Of a stretch of DNA of 26,858 nucleotides, positions 1 to 8,814 are shown piece after piece. The translations under genes and the position numbers were made by a program. The first letter of the stretch is position 1. Every line of letters begins with the position of its first letter. The stretch comes from Candidatus Zixiibacteriota bacterium (GTDB lineage Bacteria; Zixibacteria; MSB-5A5; GN15; FEB-12): the NCBI GenBank assembly GCA_030591625.1, contig JAUVAR010000003.1:1-26858 (forward strand), written 5' to 3'. The notes beneath the pieces were generated by a model. That model ran no database searches. It was given only the letters and a program-made list of their open reading frames with translations, and was not told the origin of the DNA.

Positions 1-131
1 ATTAATCTGCTTGTCCCGCAGGTAAACACAGCGTTTGCTATTTTAGAAGTATGGAACTCTACTTTCTTTTATCTGATTAATTTATTAGTGCAGTTATAAT
101 TTACAGTAACTAATCGACTTGGACAGTAACG

Positions 132-563
132 ATGGAATATATCAAGGGAATTGAAAATGTAAGCTTTGATGCAATCCTGGCACTTTATAATAGTGTCGGG
201 TGGAGTGCATACACCAATAAACCTGATTCACTTCGTGAAGCGCTCAATAATTCTACATACATTGTAATATGTATGGATGAGGAAGAGCTTGTAGGTTTGG
301 CCCGATCGATTTCTGATGATGTTTCAATTCACTATCTACAGGATATCCTCGTAAATCCTCTGTACCACCGCAAAGGGATTGGACGCAAGCTCCTTGAAAA
401 GTGCCTGTTAAGATTTGAACATGTAAGAACACACATGATACTTACCGACAATGAGAAAAAACAAAAGATATTCTATGAGTCTTTAGGGTTTAAGAACTGT
501 TCGGAGCTAAAAGAAACAGCTCTAAATACGTTCGTACGGATGAGGGGTGTTGATCTTAAGTAA
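132..563 (+). CDS. GNAT-family N-acetyltransferase
   Basis: This is a 143-aa cytoplasmic protein of the GNAT fold, which moves an acetyl group from acetyl-CoA to an amine. The acetyl-CoA pyrophosphate-binding motif is visible as HRKGIG (R80-K-G-I-G84), right after the strand DILVNP and before the helix RKLLEKCLLRF. The C-terminal IFYESLGFKNCSE block is the usual motif B (YE.xGF). The length is normal for a single-domain GNAT. A perfect -10-like TATAAT lies at 95-100, but no good -35 was found and the ribosome site is weak. The gene is monocistronic and converges on the dockerin gene across a shared hairpin. The substrate cannot be told from the sequence. The family call is secure; a specific role is not. 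Confidence 0.88.
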   Translation: MEYIKGIENVSFDAILALYNSVGWSAYTNKPDSLREALNNSTYIVICMDEEELVGLARSISDDVSIHYLQDILVNPLYHRKGIGRKLLEKCLLRFEHVRTHMILTDNEKKQKIFYESLGFKNCSELKETALNTFVRMRGVDLK

Positions 564-573
564 AGCTTTTTTA

Positions 574-605
574 TTTTTGCCTGTGCGGTAAAGCACAGGC
601 AAAAT
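574..605. terminator. bidirectional intrinsic terminator
   Basis: A perfect 8-bp GC-rich stem (GCCTGTGC at 579-586, GCACAGGC at 593-600, loop GGTAAA) is extended by a T-run on the left and an A-run on the right. It therefore gives a U-tract on either strand. It sits between the converging GNAT (+) and dockerin (-) genes and can serve both. Confidence 0.85.
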
Positions 606-624
606 TTGCAATGCTGGGATTATT

Positions 625-2703
625 TTATTGGCAAGGATTAGGCGGCGTGAAGCTTATGAACAAATAGTCGATAAGTCTTGTCAGATCATTGATATCTACT
701 ATGCCTTCCGCATCGATGTTAGCTTCTTCTTCACAACAAAGTGGAGAGTATGATATGAATAAATAATCAATTAGAACTGTCAGGTCGTTGATGTCAATAA
801 AATCTGTAGGATCACAATCAACGTTGCCAGATATATTACTACAACAGCTTAGTGGAGCATACTCATAATCTTGAATTCTTAATGTATCAGGGTATTCCCA
901 TACTTCAGAAGTTACTGGTCCAAATTCATAATAACCCTCAATATTAGGTGCCCATATTGTCCAATTACCATCGCAAACTTTTAATGTATATTCACCTGTT
1001 TGCTTGTCAACCAGAGCACCATCTGCCTGATAACCATTTGGGCTGGTATCTGTACTTGCGGTGACCCATATATCTTCAGGGCCAAGAGGAAGAGGGAGAC
1101 CCAAGAGAGTACCTTTGATTTTGCTGTGAGTATTGTTGAGAGTGAATGATGGGCCTGCCACCGGACTATCCGTTACTATAACATTGCCGAACCCTGGTGT
1201 AGGTAAATAATTTTCTGCCCAAACACTAATGCCATATGTTCCTGGACTTGCAAAGAGAGAATAGCTTCCACCTTCGGATACTCTCCCGCTGTATGTGTTT
1301 TCTGCGTTACCAAGGAAGACTGATACATTATCCCAGATCAGAGTTGGGTCGTCAGCATCTACAAATACCATACCACTTACTTCAATCCCACCAACAAGGT
1401 TTAGTGTAACAGTGTCACCGGGGGAAACGTTTGAAGCTCCACTGCCTTCAACAATAAAGCCAGCCGGCATAGGGAAGTCATTGTCGTCAGCTCTGATTTC
1501 TACATACCAATCAGAATTGTCCAGCGAGGAAATTCTAACAGGCGTAATGTTGTCACTACCCGAACGTGATATCGCTCTTCCGCTGGTATTAAGAGATGAT
1601 GACCAGGCAGAGATAAGATAATTGTTTACTGGTGTTCCACCTTCTTCAGTAACTCTTACATAAATGACAGTATCAGCACTATAGAGCGTGAAGTCTTTTT
1701 GGAAAGTCCCAATTGTATCATGGCTGAAATAGAAATTTTCCGGTAGAAGATATGCTGGTTGGTAACCTTCACTTGAAGGGCTCAATGCCCAGACACCTAA
1801 ATCAGCAGCGGAGTAATTGATAACATAGCGACTATCTATGGAAGTAAATTGCTTTTCTCCCAACTCGGGCCATTGTCGCTCAGACCTAATTGTACCGACA
1901 GTTTTAATAGGATCACCATTTTCATCTTTGATAAAGCCATAAACACTGTCAGCGGTTACTTCGAAGGTAATATCAACATTACTTACAACGCCGTTAACTG
2001 TAACTGTGGAAGCCTGCCAATCAGGTGCTACAAACTGGTTTATTGTTCCAGCTTCAACATAGAAATCAAGTCCTGATCCAACAGCACCGATGTTTAATTC
2101 ATAGGCTCCGTTTTCATCAGTCAGGCCAATGTATATTCCTGCTTCATCATAGTCAGATTCTGTTGATATCCATACATTCTTAAGAACTGCTGCATCTGGA
2201 GCAGGATGTCCTGGAACAATTATTTTTCCAGTTATTTTATTTTGTGGTGCCACCATTGCATTGCTTGTCAAGACGCCCTGAACAGACGATCCGTTTACCA
2301 TATCTAATGCTTTGAAGATATAATCTCCCGGGGCAACTCCCAATAACATAGTAGGACCCGATATCCATCCGTTTAGAAGTCCATCTACGTCACCCTGAGG
2401 GCTTCCGTCAGCCAAGCCCATCGTTGCCAGAAACAAGTCACTGGTGGTATCAATTATTGAGTTTTGATTTAGGTCGTACCAAATTTCCCACTTTATCGAG
2501 GCACCAGGATCACAATTGGCAGTCCATGAGATTTCATCACCCTGAGTCATTGTTGTCAGGGTTGAGTCACCATTCACAGTAAAATACATTGAATCTGTAA
2601 CTGAAAAGGCCGATTGACCGCCTAAGAGACCAAGAATTATAACTCCTGAAAAAAGAAGCTTAAGTGCTGTTCTTGATATAGCTCCGCTTGCGCAAGTGTT
2701 CAT
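625..2703 (-). CDS. exported dockerin-repeat protein with carboxypeptidase-regulatory-like domains
   Basis: This 692-aa protein is secreted or on the cell surface. The N-terminus has a basic start and a hydrophobic stretch (LLFSGVIILGLLGGQSAFS), a signal peptide. The middle is beta-rich with repeated GKI/GFI/GMV plus ENGAYEL-like segments that resemble carboxypeptidase regulatory-like or Ig-like domains. Residues about 620-692 hold two dockerin-like calcium loops: GNVDCDPTDFIDINDLT...IDYLF and ANIDAEGIVDINDLT...IDYLF. Dockerins bind cohesins in other bacteria; in this lineage the same repeat ends many exported proteins, and its partner is not established. An AAGG ribosome site lies about 10 nt before the ATG. 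A -24/-12 promoter match lies 43 nt upstream of the ATG. The function of the middle part is unknown. Confidence 0.82.
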   Translation of the reverse strand: MNTCASGAISRTALKLLFSGVIILGLLGGQSAFSVTDSMYFTVNGDSTLTTMTQGDEISWTANCDPGASIKWEIWYDLNQNSIIDTTSDLFLATMGLADGSPQGDVDGLLNGWISGPTMLLGVAPGDYIFKALDMVNGSSVQGVLTSNAMVAPQNKITGKIIVPGHPAPDAAVLKNVWISTESDYDEAGIYIGLTDENGAYELNIGAVGSGLDFYVEAGTINQFVAPDWQASTVTVNGVVSNVDITFEVTADSVYGFIKDENGDPIKTVGTIRSERQWPELGEKQFTSIDSRYVINYSAADLGVWALSPSSEGYQPAYLLPENFYFSHDTIGTFQKDFTLYSADTVIYVRVTEEGGTPVNNYLISAWSSSLNTSGRAISRSGSDNITPVRISSLDNSDWYVEIRADDNDFPMPAGFIVEGSGASNVSPGDTVTLNLVGGIEVSGMVFVDADDPTLIWDNVSVFLGNAENTYSGRVSEGGSYSLFASPGTYGISVWAENYLPTPGFGNVIVTDSPVAGPSFTLNNTHSKIKGTLLGLPLPLGPEDIWVTASTDTSPNGYQADGALVDKQTGEYTLKVCDGNWTIWAPNIEGYYEFGPVTSEVWEYPDTLRIQDYEYAPLSCCSNISGNVDCDPTDFIDINDLTVLIDYLFISYSPLCCEEEANIDAEGIVDINDLTRLIDYLFISFTPPNPCQ

Positions 2704-2756
2704 CGGGAGTACCTTTTTTAAATGTTCAGCTTATTTCTCTACGCTCAGGAGTAAAT

Positions 2757-2772
2757 TGCAAGTGTAGAGCCA
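2757..2772 (-). promoter_or_regulatory. sigma-54 (-24/-12) promoter candidate for the dockerin gene
   Basis: Read on the minus strand the site is TGGCTCT-ACAC-TTGCA, against the RpoN consensus TGGCACG-N4-TTGCW. The invariant GG and GC have the right spacing. The predicted start is near 2746, giving a leader of about 43 nt. A perfect 12-bp palindrome, ATAATCGATTAT (2775-2786), abuts the -24 side. Confidence 0.6.
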
Positions 2773-2885
2773 ATATAATCGATTATTCATAATAACCAAG
2801 ATCAAAGAGCGGAGTTCCCTTGATTACCTGATTTGAGAGGGTAGTTGTTATATAATTGAACAACTTGAATGGGCTTGGATGTATC

Positions 2886-4580
2886 TTAGGACTTTGGAAG
2901 GTTGGCAGGTTTGTTGGGGATACTATGTCGTTTGAGGAGAATTTGGTTTTTCTCAGATCGTGATTCGCCAACCGATGTTATATATACAGCTGATGCATCC
3001 TCGACCGGACAGGCAAATTCGCAGGCGCCACAGCCGGTGCAAAGTTGGGGGTCAATATATGGGCACTTTACACTGATTTCTTTACCACTTTGATTGGTGA
3101 CAATTTCTGTCTTTAGATAGATCGCTTTAGGAGACGTAGGACACCATTCTTCGCAGACAATACATGGGGTAGCCATCGCCCAGGGAAGGCATTTACCTCG
3201 GTCAAAGAAAGCTGTGCCGATTCTATTTGGAGGTGTCTCTTTATCACCAACTTTTTGTTTTTGAGTTAATTCGACAATCGCTCCGGTTGGACATACCTGA
3301 CCACAGAGAGTACAGGTAGGTTCGCAGTAACCAATTTTTGAAATCAACACCGGCGACCAGATTCCTTCAAGGCCAGCTTCAAAGATAGTTGGATGCAATG
3401 CGTTATTGGGACAGACGCGCATACACTGACCACAGCGAATACAACGAGCTAAGAATGTATCTTCATCGACTGAGCCGGGGGGACGAACAAGTTTCGGATC
3501 AATATCTGCTTCAAAGCTGTCACCGGCGCGGAACATTGGGAAGAGAGATATACCTGCCGCAATTGAGGTCATCGCTTTGCGTCTGGTGATATCTATTTTC
3601 TCAGTTCCTGCAGGATTCGTTCGGCTTGCTTCCTGTTCGGGGAAGAATGTGAATTCAAGGGCACCGGTTGGACATGCGGCTTGACAATTGAGACAGAGAT
3701 GGCATTCTGCTTTGCGCCAGGGTTCTCCGATTTCCGGGTTGTCTGCACCCTGACAACTTATGACACAGAGCTGACAATGATCACATTTTGATTCTGTTTT
3801 CTTAAGACCTAAAAAAGAGAAGCGGGAAAAGATTCCTAACAGGGCACCAAGCGGACAGATTGCCCGACACCAGAAACGCGTGAACAAACGATTGAGCCAA
3901 AGAACAGCCACGAAAAACAGAGCAAGCGAAATGATAGCCTGAAAATGACCCATACGGTAGGGAAGAATGAACGATGCAATAAAGTCAAAAACATATTGTG
4001 CAGCATCGCCAAGTGGAGGCCACCCGATATTTTTAATCCAGCTGACAATCCCGGCACCAAAAACATGAGTCATCGGCAGGACAACAGTTCCGACAGATCT
4101 TGCCAGTAAAGAAAGCGGATCGAGCAGGCCTAACTGAAGGACACCGGTTAATGATGAACCAAGAAAGAGAAGCAGGATATAATATTTTATTCGTTGAAAT
4201 TTCTTGTAACGATTTGATTCGATTTTCCCTTTGCCACGATGACTGCTTCGTTCTGAACGAAATTCTGAGAGCCAATGATTTAAGCTTCCCATCGGACAAA
4301 CCCAACCGCAGAAAAAACGTCCGAAGAATATTGTTGGGATCAAGATTAGCAATGACCAGATCATCCCTTTGTATAGTGAACCTGTGGCCAGCAGTGTCCC
4401 GAGGGCGGCGAGTGGATCGAGTTCGAGGGCAATTGATACAGGGTAGGGTAATATTATCTCCTGACCGGCTGCGAGAGAGAAATCTACTTCGAAATTAGTT
4501 TTGATTACCAGCCACAAGAACGTGACAAAAAACAGAACCTGAGATGCGCGACGAAGATTCAGAACTGTTTTAATATTCAT
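2886..4580 (-). CDS. membrane-bound 4Fe-4S polyferredoxin, NapH-like plus MauM/NapG-like fusion
   Basis: This 564-aa protein probably carries electrons between the quinone pool and a periplasmic or cytoplasmic partner. The N-terminal half (residues 1-250) has about five membrane segments and two NapH/CcoG-type motifs, CGWVCPMG (C91, C95) and CRAICPLG (C238, C242). Cys clusters follow at 266-276 and 293-303. Residues 330-350 (ITRRKAMTSIAAG) look like an internal Tat-type RR segment such as MauM/NapG proteins carry at their N-terminus. More clusters follow at 380-390, 419-430, 464-480 and 514-524. So it looks like a NapH and a NapG homologue joined in one chain. Its ATG overlaps the stop of the DUF362 gene (ATGA), indicating translational coupling. 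The physiological partner is unknown. No nitrate reductase genes are near. Confidence 0.85.
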   Translation of the reverse strand: MNIKTVLNLRRASQVLFFVTFLWLVIKTNFEVDFSLAAGQEIILPYPVSIALELDPLAALGTLLATGSLYKGMIWSLLILIPTIFFGRFFCGWVCPMGSLNHWLSEFRSERSSHRGKGKIESNRYKKFQRIKYYILLLFLGSSLTGVLQLGLLDPLSLLARSVGTVVLPMTHVFGAGIVSWIKNIGWPPLGDAAQYVFDFIASFILPYRMGHFQAIISLALFFVAVLWLNRLFTRFWCRAICPLGALLGIFSRFSFLGLKKTESKCDHCQLCVISCQGADNPEIGEPWRKAECHLCLNCQAACPTGALEFTFFPEQEASRTNPAGTEKIDITRRKAMTSIAAGISLFPMFRAGDSFEADIDPKLVRPPGSVDEDTFLARCIRCGQCMRVCPNNALHPTIFEAGLEGIWSPVLISKIGYCEPTCTLCGQVCPTGAIVELTQKQKVGDKETPPNRIGTAFFDRGKCLPWAMATPCIVCEEWCPTSPKAIYLKTEIVTNQSGKEISVKCPYIDPQLCTGCGACEFACPVEDASAVYITSVGESRSEKNQILLKRHSIPNKPANLPKS

Positions 4581-5533
4581 CCGAGAATCTCTTTGTATCC
4601 GGCCTGCCTATAGTCGAGTGATCCAATGCCACTCTTATCTGCAAGAACTATATGTCCAACATTTTCAGGTTTTAAGCCTATAAATTCAGATGCACGAGCA
4701 TCAGCCGCAACTTGATCGGTTGCACAGATGACAGAATTTTCAATGCCAACATAATCGAGTGATCCGCCTTGTGGCCCTCCTTGCAAAAGTACTCTGGTAG
4801 CATCTATAACTGTAAGAGTAGGGGCGGAGAAAATAGCGAGATCAACAATTGACTGGTCGATTTCCTGATGCAGTTGATTACGCCGTCCTCCAAGGATGCC
4901 ATAAAGATTTTTCATGCCGATAGTACATTCAGATAGAGAATGATGTTTGGCTATTGGCATATTTATCAACTTATCGGTTTGCACAAAATGTTTAAGCACC
5001 AACCATTCATTTAAGAATTTTTGTGACATTCGTACTTTGATGTAATCTTCGTCGGATGGAAGAATAACTTTGCCACCAACATCTTCAACTGCTTTTTTTA
5101 TTCCTGAACGTAAGAAACATCTGCGAGGATCATTGCAACTAACGTCGGTAACGGTAACAGAAGCTGCCCCGGACTCAAGACAGAGACGAGTCATTTCGGC
5201 AACAAGGATTGGATTTGTATTGGCTGCCTGCTCGGGCGAGCGGTCCCATCCAATATTAGGTTTGACCGTTACAGTTTCTCCCTTGTTAACAAATCTACGA
5301 ATGCCACCGATTGCATCGAGCGATTGATTGAGGGCAACGATTGGGTCTTCAGCACGAGCAAGAGTGAGTTTGGGGAATGCGATATCGGGTGATACTTCGA
5401 AATTATTACGGATGACCAGTGATGGCTTGACTGCCGTTACTTCACGGTTATGAAAAAGATAGCCGGTCCCGGCGGCAACAGACGCAAGCAGGGCAGCTTT
5501 ACCTGTCTGTTTTATAAATGTACGTCGTTTCAT
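4577..5533 (-). CDS. DUF362 protein with Tat signal
   Basis: This 318-aa protein is of the DUF362 (PF04015) family. The start at 5533 is preferred over the longer frame from 5581 because it has AAGGAG about 8 nt upstream and begins with a clear Tat signal, MKRRTFIKQTGKAALLASVA. Family-like blocks include VKPNIGWDRSPEQAANTNP, VTVTDVSCNDPRRCF, LINMPIAKHHSLSECTIGMKNLYG and LTVIDATRVLLQGGPQGG. DUF362 proteins are often found beside ferredoxins, and some carry their own Fe-S clusters; this one lacks an obvious ferredoxin domain. Its likely partner is the polyferredoxin with which it overlaps by 4 nt. The Tat signal suggests folding with a cofactor before export. The reaction is unknown. Confidence 0.83.
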   Translation of the reverse strand: MKRRTFIKQTGKAALLASVAAGTGYLFHNREVTAVKPSLVIRNNFEVSPDIAFPKLTLARAEDPIVALNQSLDAIGGIRRFVNKGETVTVKPNIGWDRSPEQAANTNPILVAEMTRLCLESGAASVTVTDVSCNDPRRCFLRSGIKKAVEDVGGKVILPSDEDYIKVRMSQKFLNEWLVLKHFVQTDKLINMPIAKHHSLSECTIGMKNLYGILGGRRNQLHQEIDQSIVDLAIFSAPTLTVIDATRVLLQGGPQGGSLDYVGIENSVICATDQVAADARASEFIGLKPENVGHIVLADKSGIGSLDYRQAGYKEILG

Positions 5534-5552
5534 TGCTCTCACTCCTTTTGTT

Positions 5553-5581
5553 AAGATATCAATGATCACAAAGAAGCGCAA
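5553..5581 (-). promoter_or_regulatory. sigma-70-like promoter candidate for the DUF362/polyferredoxin operon
   Basis: On the minus strand TTGCGC (5576-5581) is followed after 17 nt by TATCTT (5553-5558). It lies downstream of the terminator of the peptidase gene and about 20 nt before the DUF362 start codon. The same TTGCNC-17-TATCTT form occurs before the barrel gene at 7753. Confidence 0.35.
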
Positions 5582-5601
5582 CTTTGATATAGCCTGTTGT
5601 T

Positions 5602-5639
5602 TATAAAAAAAACCGGACCCTGCTACCAGAGTCCGGTTT
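5602..5639 (-). terminator. intrinsic terminator of the M3 peptidase gene
   Basis: A 9-bp stem, AAACCGGAC / GTCCGGTTT (5610-5618 and 5631-5639), is followed on the minus strand by a run of U. It lies about 22 nt after the peptidase stop codon. Confidence 0.85.
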
Positions 5640-5661
5640 CAAAATATAAGTTTACTTTTTA

Positions 5662-7542
5662 TTACAGTTTAGCCATTTCTGTTTCAAGTCTGGAGACTAA
5701 ATCATCAAGTTGATCGACCACGGCCTGAATTGTTGCCGGATCAGCCAGATCAACACCGGCGGTGCGAAGGAGTTCCATCGGATAATCAGATCCTCCAGCT
5801 TTCAGGAGGTTGATGTAACGATCCATAGCTTCTTTGCCGTTATCTTTCGATTTGATTTCACTATAGAGTTTAGCAGAAGTAGCAAAGCAGGTAGCATACT
5901 TGTAAACATAGTACGGTGAACGATAGAAATGACCGATTCGTGTCCAGGTTGAACCGTAGAGATCATCAATCGTGACAACATCACCGTAGTAATCTTTCAT
6001 CAGTTTGAAATATAGATTACGCAGTGCTTCACCGGTTATTGGACGACCAGATTCTACCATACGATGAGCCTGCCATTCAAAATCGGCAAACATAACCTGT
6101 GTATAGAATGTGCCAATAATATTTTCAATAGAATGCTGAAGCAAAACTATTCGTTCAACTGGGTCTTTGCTTTTCTTCATCATGTGATCTAAAAGGAATG
6201 CTTCGGCCATTGTCGATGCAACTTCGGCTACAAAGATCGGAGCTTCGGAACTAACAAACGGCTGGTTAGCATTCGATAAAATTGAATGCATGCAATGGCC
6301 CATTTCATGAGCGACAGTAAAGACGTTGTCGATAGTCTTATTGTAATTGAGGAGAAGGTACGGGTGCACGCCGTAGGTGTTGGCCATAAACGCACCACTT
6401 CGTTTTCCTTCACCTTCGTAAACATCAACCCAGCGACTGTTGAAGCCTTCTTCCATTTTCTTTTGATAGTCTTTGCCAAGAGGCTTGACCGATTCAACGA
6501 CCCAGCTGGTAATTTCATCGTAGTCGTATGTTTTGTCAAATTCGACAATTGGGAGTGAACCATCATACAGATGATACTCTTCAAGACCGAGAGCTTTTTG
6601 GCGCAGGGCGATATAACGCTGAACCGGAGCTGTACCAGCTCTGACTGTAGTGACAAGACTTTCAAAAACTTCGGCGTCAACATTATCAGCGTCTAAGTAA
6701 GAGTCGAGCGAGGTAGCATAGTTTCGCGCCTGTGCGTCGGCCCAGTCTCTTTGAAGGACACTATTATAAATAGCGGCGTAAGTATTTACATTGTTGTTAT
6801 AGGTCGAGTAATGCGCCTCAAAGGCAGCTTTACGGTCGGCCTGGTTTTTATTGGTCGAAAGGATGTTATAATAAACTCCCGGTGAGATAGTCTGGGTTGT
6901 TCCGTCGGAGAAAGTCACTTCGGGGAACTTGATGTCGGAAGTTGAAATGTCTGAATAGATCGAAGATGGTGAGCCACTAAATTGTGAATAATAAGAAAGC
7001 AGCATCTCTTTGTCTGAATCCAAAACATGTTCCTGCTGACGGAAGAGGTTCGAAATGTCGTGTCGGTAGATGTCCATTTCAATATTCGAATCGAGCCATC
7101 CTTTCATGACATCCCAGCCGATTTCCAGAAGCTCAGGACTAAACCATGATGTGGCAGTGCCGAATTTTGCCAAAAGAATCTGCACCTGCTGCATTTTGGC
7201 ACTCATATCATTATCGCGAGTGTCCAGGGCGAGCGAGAGACCTGGGTAGCGATAGACTTTGTAGAGCAGTTTGTTCAGTTCATCAGATAGCTGATAGGCA
7301 GTGAGAACTTTGTCAGGACCCTGTGCAAGGGTGCCTTTCATCCCGGCATACTGGTCCATCAGTTGTTCCAATACTTCAAAATCGGCCTGCCATGCATCCC
7401 AATCAGGATATATGTGGCTTAAGTCCCACTTGTAGCGGTCATCGACTGAATCGCGTGACTGTGCGTGCACCGAGGCGCAGGCCGCAAGTAATAAAGTCAC
7501 AACAAATAATACACGGATGGTTCGACGAAGAGCAAAAGTCAT
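5662..7542 (-). CDS. exported M3 family oligoendopeptidase F-like metallopeptidase
   Basis: This 626-aa zinc metallopeptidase of the M3/oligoendopeptidase F group hydrolyses short peptides. The zinc motif is HEMGH (about residues 409-413), with a third ligand Glu in the following helix FVAEVASTMAEAF. The length fits the family (about 600) plus an export signal. The N-terminus MTFALRRTIRVLFVVTLLLAAC is hydrophobic and ends in LAAC, a lipobox match (C22), although cleavage after SVHA is also possible. So it is periplasmic, either lipid-anchored or free, whereas classical PepF is cytoplasmic. AAGGAG lies 9 nt before the ATG. Its own terminator follows, so it is monocistronic. The family call is strong; the substrate is unknown. 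The name pepF is not assigned because the location differs. Confidence 0.9.
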   Translation of the reverse strand: MTFALRRTIRVLFVVTLLLAACASVHAQSRDSVDDRYKWDLSHIYPDWDAWQADFEVLEQLMDQYAGMKGTLAQGPDKVLTAYQLSDELNKLLYKVYRYPGLSLALDTRDNDMSAKMQQVQILLAKFGTATSWFSPELLEIGWDVMKGWLDSNIEMDIYRHDISNLFRQQEHVLDSDKEMLLSYYSQFSGSPSSIYSDISTSDIKFPEVTFSDGTTQTISPGVYYNILSTNKNQADRKAAFEAHYSTYNNNVNTYAAIYNSVLQRDWADAQARNYATSLDSYLDADNVDAEVFESLVTTVRAGTAPVQRYIALRQKALGLEEYHLYDGSLPIVEFDKTYDYDEITSWVVESVKPLGKDYQKKMEEGFNSRWVDVYEGEGKRSGAFMANTYGVHPYLLLNYNKTIDNVFTVAHEMGHCMHSILSNANQPFVSSEAPIFVAEVASTMAEAFLLDHMMKKSKDPVERIVLLQHSIENIIGTFYTQVMFADFEWQAHRMVESGRPITGEALRNLYFKLMKDYYGDVVTIDDLYGSTWTRIGHFYRSPYYVYKYATCFATSAKLYSEIKSKDNGKEAMDRYINLLKAGGSDYPMELLRTAGVDLADPATIQAVVDQLDDLVSRLETEMAKL

Positions 7543-7684
7543 TAGTTTGAACTCCTTATAAAAATTATAAAATTCTTTCTTTTACAGACATGGAAAGTAA
7601 TTAGCTTCTGTACGAAAGTCAACGGTTGTCGTTTCAAACAAAATATGACTGATTTTGATAATAGATATTCCTGTTCCTTATCTC

Positions 7685-7713
7685 TTGCTCTGGTATGCCA
7701 AGCATAGTATCTT
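7685..7713 (+). promoter_or_regulatory. sigma-70-like promoter candidate for the barrel-protein pair
   Basis: TTGCTC (7685-7690), then 17 nt, then TATCTT (7708-7713), located 40 nt before the ATG at 7753. It resembles the promoter proposed before the DUF362 gene. Confidence 0.4.
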
Positions 7714-7752
7714 TGGATAACGGGAGAATCTAAATTTGTGGGAGCAACTTGG

Positions 7753-8739
7753 ATGCGACAGTTATTCATTTTATTGGCTATAATTATAGGGGTTGCGGGG
7801 CATATATCGGCTGACTCAGTTGATACAGATAAAACTACTTACAAGATGTCATTTGGTTCTATTGTTGAGACTGGATTTGGGAGATTAACCCAAAAAATGG
7901 AATTTGTGGATGTCTGGTACATTAATCGCGAGCTACAACTTGCTACGTTTAAGTTAGAAAATGAATATCCGCTCAATATGCGTTCGGTGGGGGGGCAATT
8001 TAGTGTTTTAAAGATTGAAGAAGATCAAACTAAGCGTATGTTTGGAGTGAAAATTTTAGCAGATTTTTCTGATCCGAACGACAAAGCCAATGAAACAAGT
8101 TCGTTAAAAAATATTAAATTGTCAGATAATGAGTCTAATACGGTAGTACAATCGTTTAGAATTACGACAGATATTGCCGGTCGAATCACAGGTCGGTATG
8201 AAGGCGGTCTTTTTTGGGTTATCGGTTACCATCTGGAACATTATTCATTTGATATGATTGACTTAGATGGCTACTGGGGCTGGCCGGGTAGTAGAAGGCA
8301 AGATACAACGATTAATTCTCCAGTCGCAGAATACAAAGTTATCTGGAATATGCCTTATTTAGGCCTAAAAGTTCACTCAGTTGGGGAAAGTGTTTCATTT
8401 CATCTAATGGGAGCATTAGGAATAGCTATTATGTCAGACAAGTATGATCTCGTTCAGCGGGAAGTTAGGTACAATTCTAATGGTGTTGGTGTTGGTTTTG
8501 TCGGTGAAGGAGATTTAATGTACAGGATACCATTGGGATCAGTTAGGAAACCTTTCAAGGTCGGGTTGACAGTGTTGATTGGGGCAGGAAAAGTAAAGAC
8601 AAAAGAAACTGGTGTTATTTATGGCGATGCTGACCCCAGCGTTGAGCCAGAAGATATTGGACTGGAAGCTATTGGCATACCACACGAAGTTAAGCTCTCT
8701 CGTTTATCTATTGGACTAAAATTGGAATATGAATTATAA
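7753..8739 (+). CDS. predicted outer-membrane beta-barrel protein, first of a tandem pair
   Basis: This 328-aa exported protein has the signal peptide MRQLFILLAIIIGVAGHISA. The ATG at 7753 is preferred over the GTG at 7738 because GGGAG lies at proper distance and the start lines up with the downstream paralogue. After the signal the sequence alternates polar and hydrophobic residues and is rich in Gly and aromatics, as in a small barrel. It shares blocks with the next gene: ETGFG near the N-terminus, AGRI.G...GLFWV.G, YSFDMIDL, MPY.GL, and the C-terminal GIPHEVK..R..IGL.LEYEL. It ends in Leu rather than the usual Phe of barrel proteins. The function is not recognisable. The pair probably arose by tandem duplication. 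Confidence 0.65.
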   Translation: MRQLFILLAIIIGVAGHISADSVDTDKTTYKMSFGSIVETGFGRLTQKMEFVDVWYINRELQLATFKLENEYPLNMRSVGGQFSVLKIEEDQTKRMFGVKILADFSDPNDKANETSSLKNIKLSDNESNTVVQSFRITTDIAGRITGRYEGGLFWVIGYHLEHYSFDMIDLDGYWGWPGSRRQDTTINSPVAEYKVIWNMPYLGLKVHSVGESVSFHLMGALGIAIMSDKYDLVQREVRYNSNGVGVGFVGEGDLMYRIPLGSVRKPFKVGLTVLIGAGKVKTKETGVIYGDADPSVEPEDIGLEAIGIPHEVKLSRLSIGLKLEYEL

Positions 8740-8814
8740 GGTTCTGCAGATATATTGTCCCGTTAGATAAAAATTAACATTCAATAAATTTACAGCACCG
8801 CTGGAGCAAATTAG

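Noticed and set aside
2783..2971. Short minus-strand frame at the end of the polyferredoxin gene
   Set aside because: It overlaps the conserved tail of the polyferredoxin in another frame and has no start signal.
4100..4498. 132-codon open frame opposite the polyferredoxin
   Set aside because: It is a shadow of the well-supported membrane protein on the other strand, with no ribosome site or recognisable domain.
6228..6683. 151-codon frame inside the M3 peptidase
   Set aside because: It is an alternate-frame shadow over the zinc-site region of the peptidase; low-complexity Leu/Ser/Thr composition.
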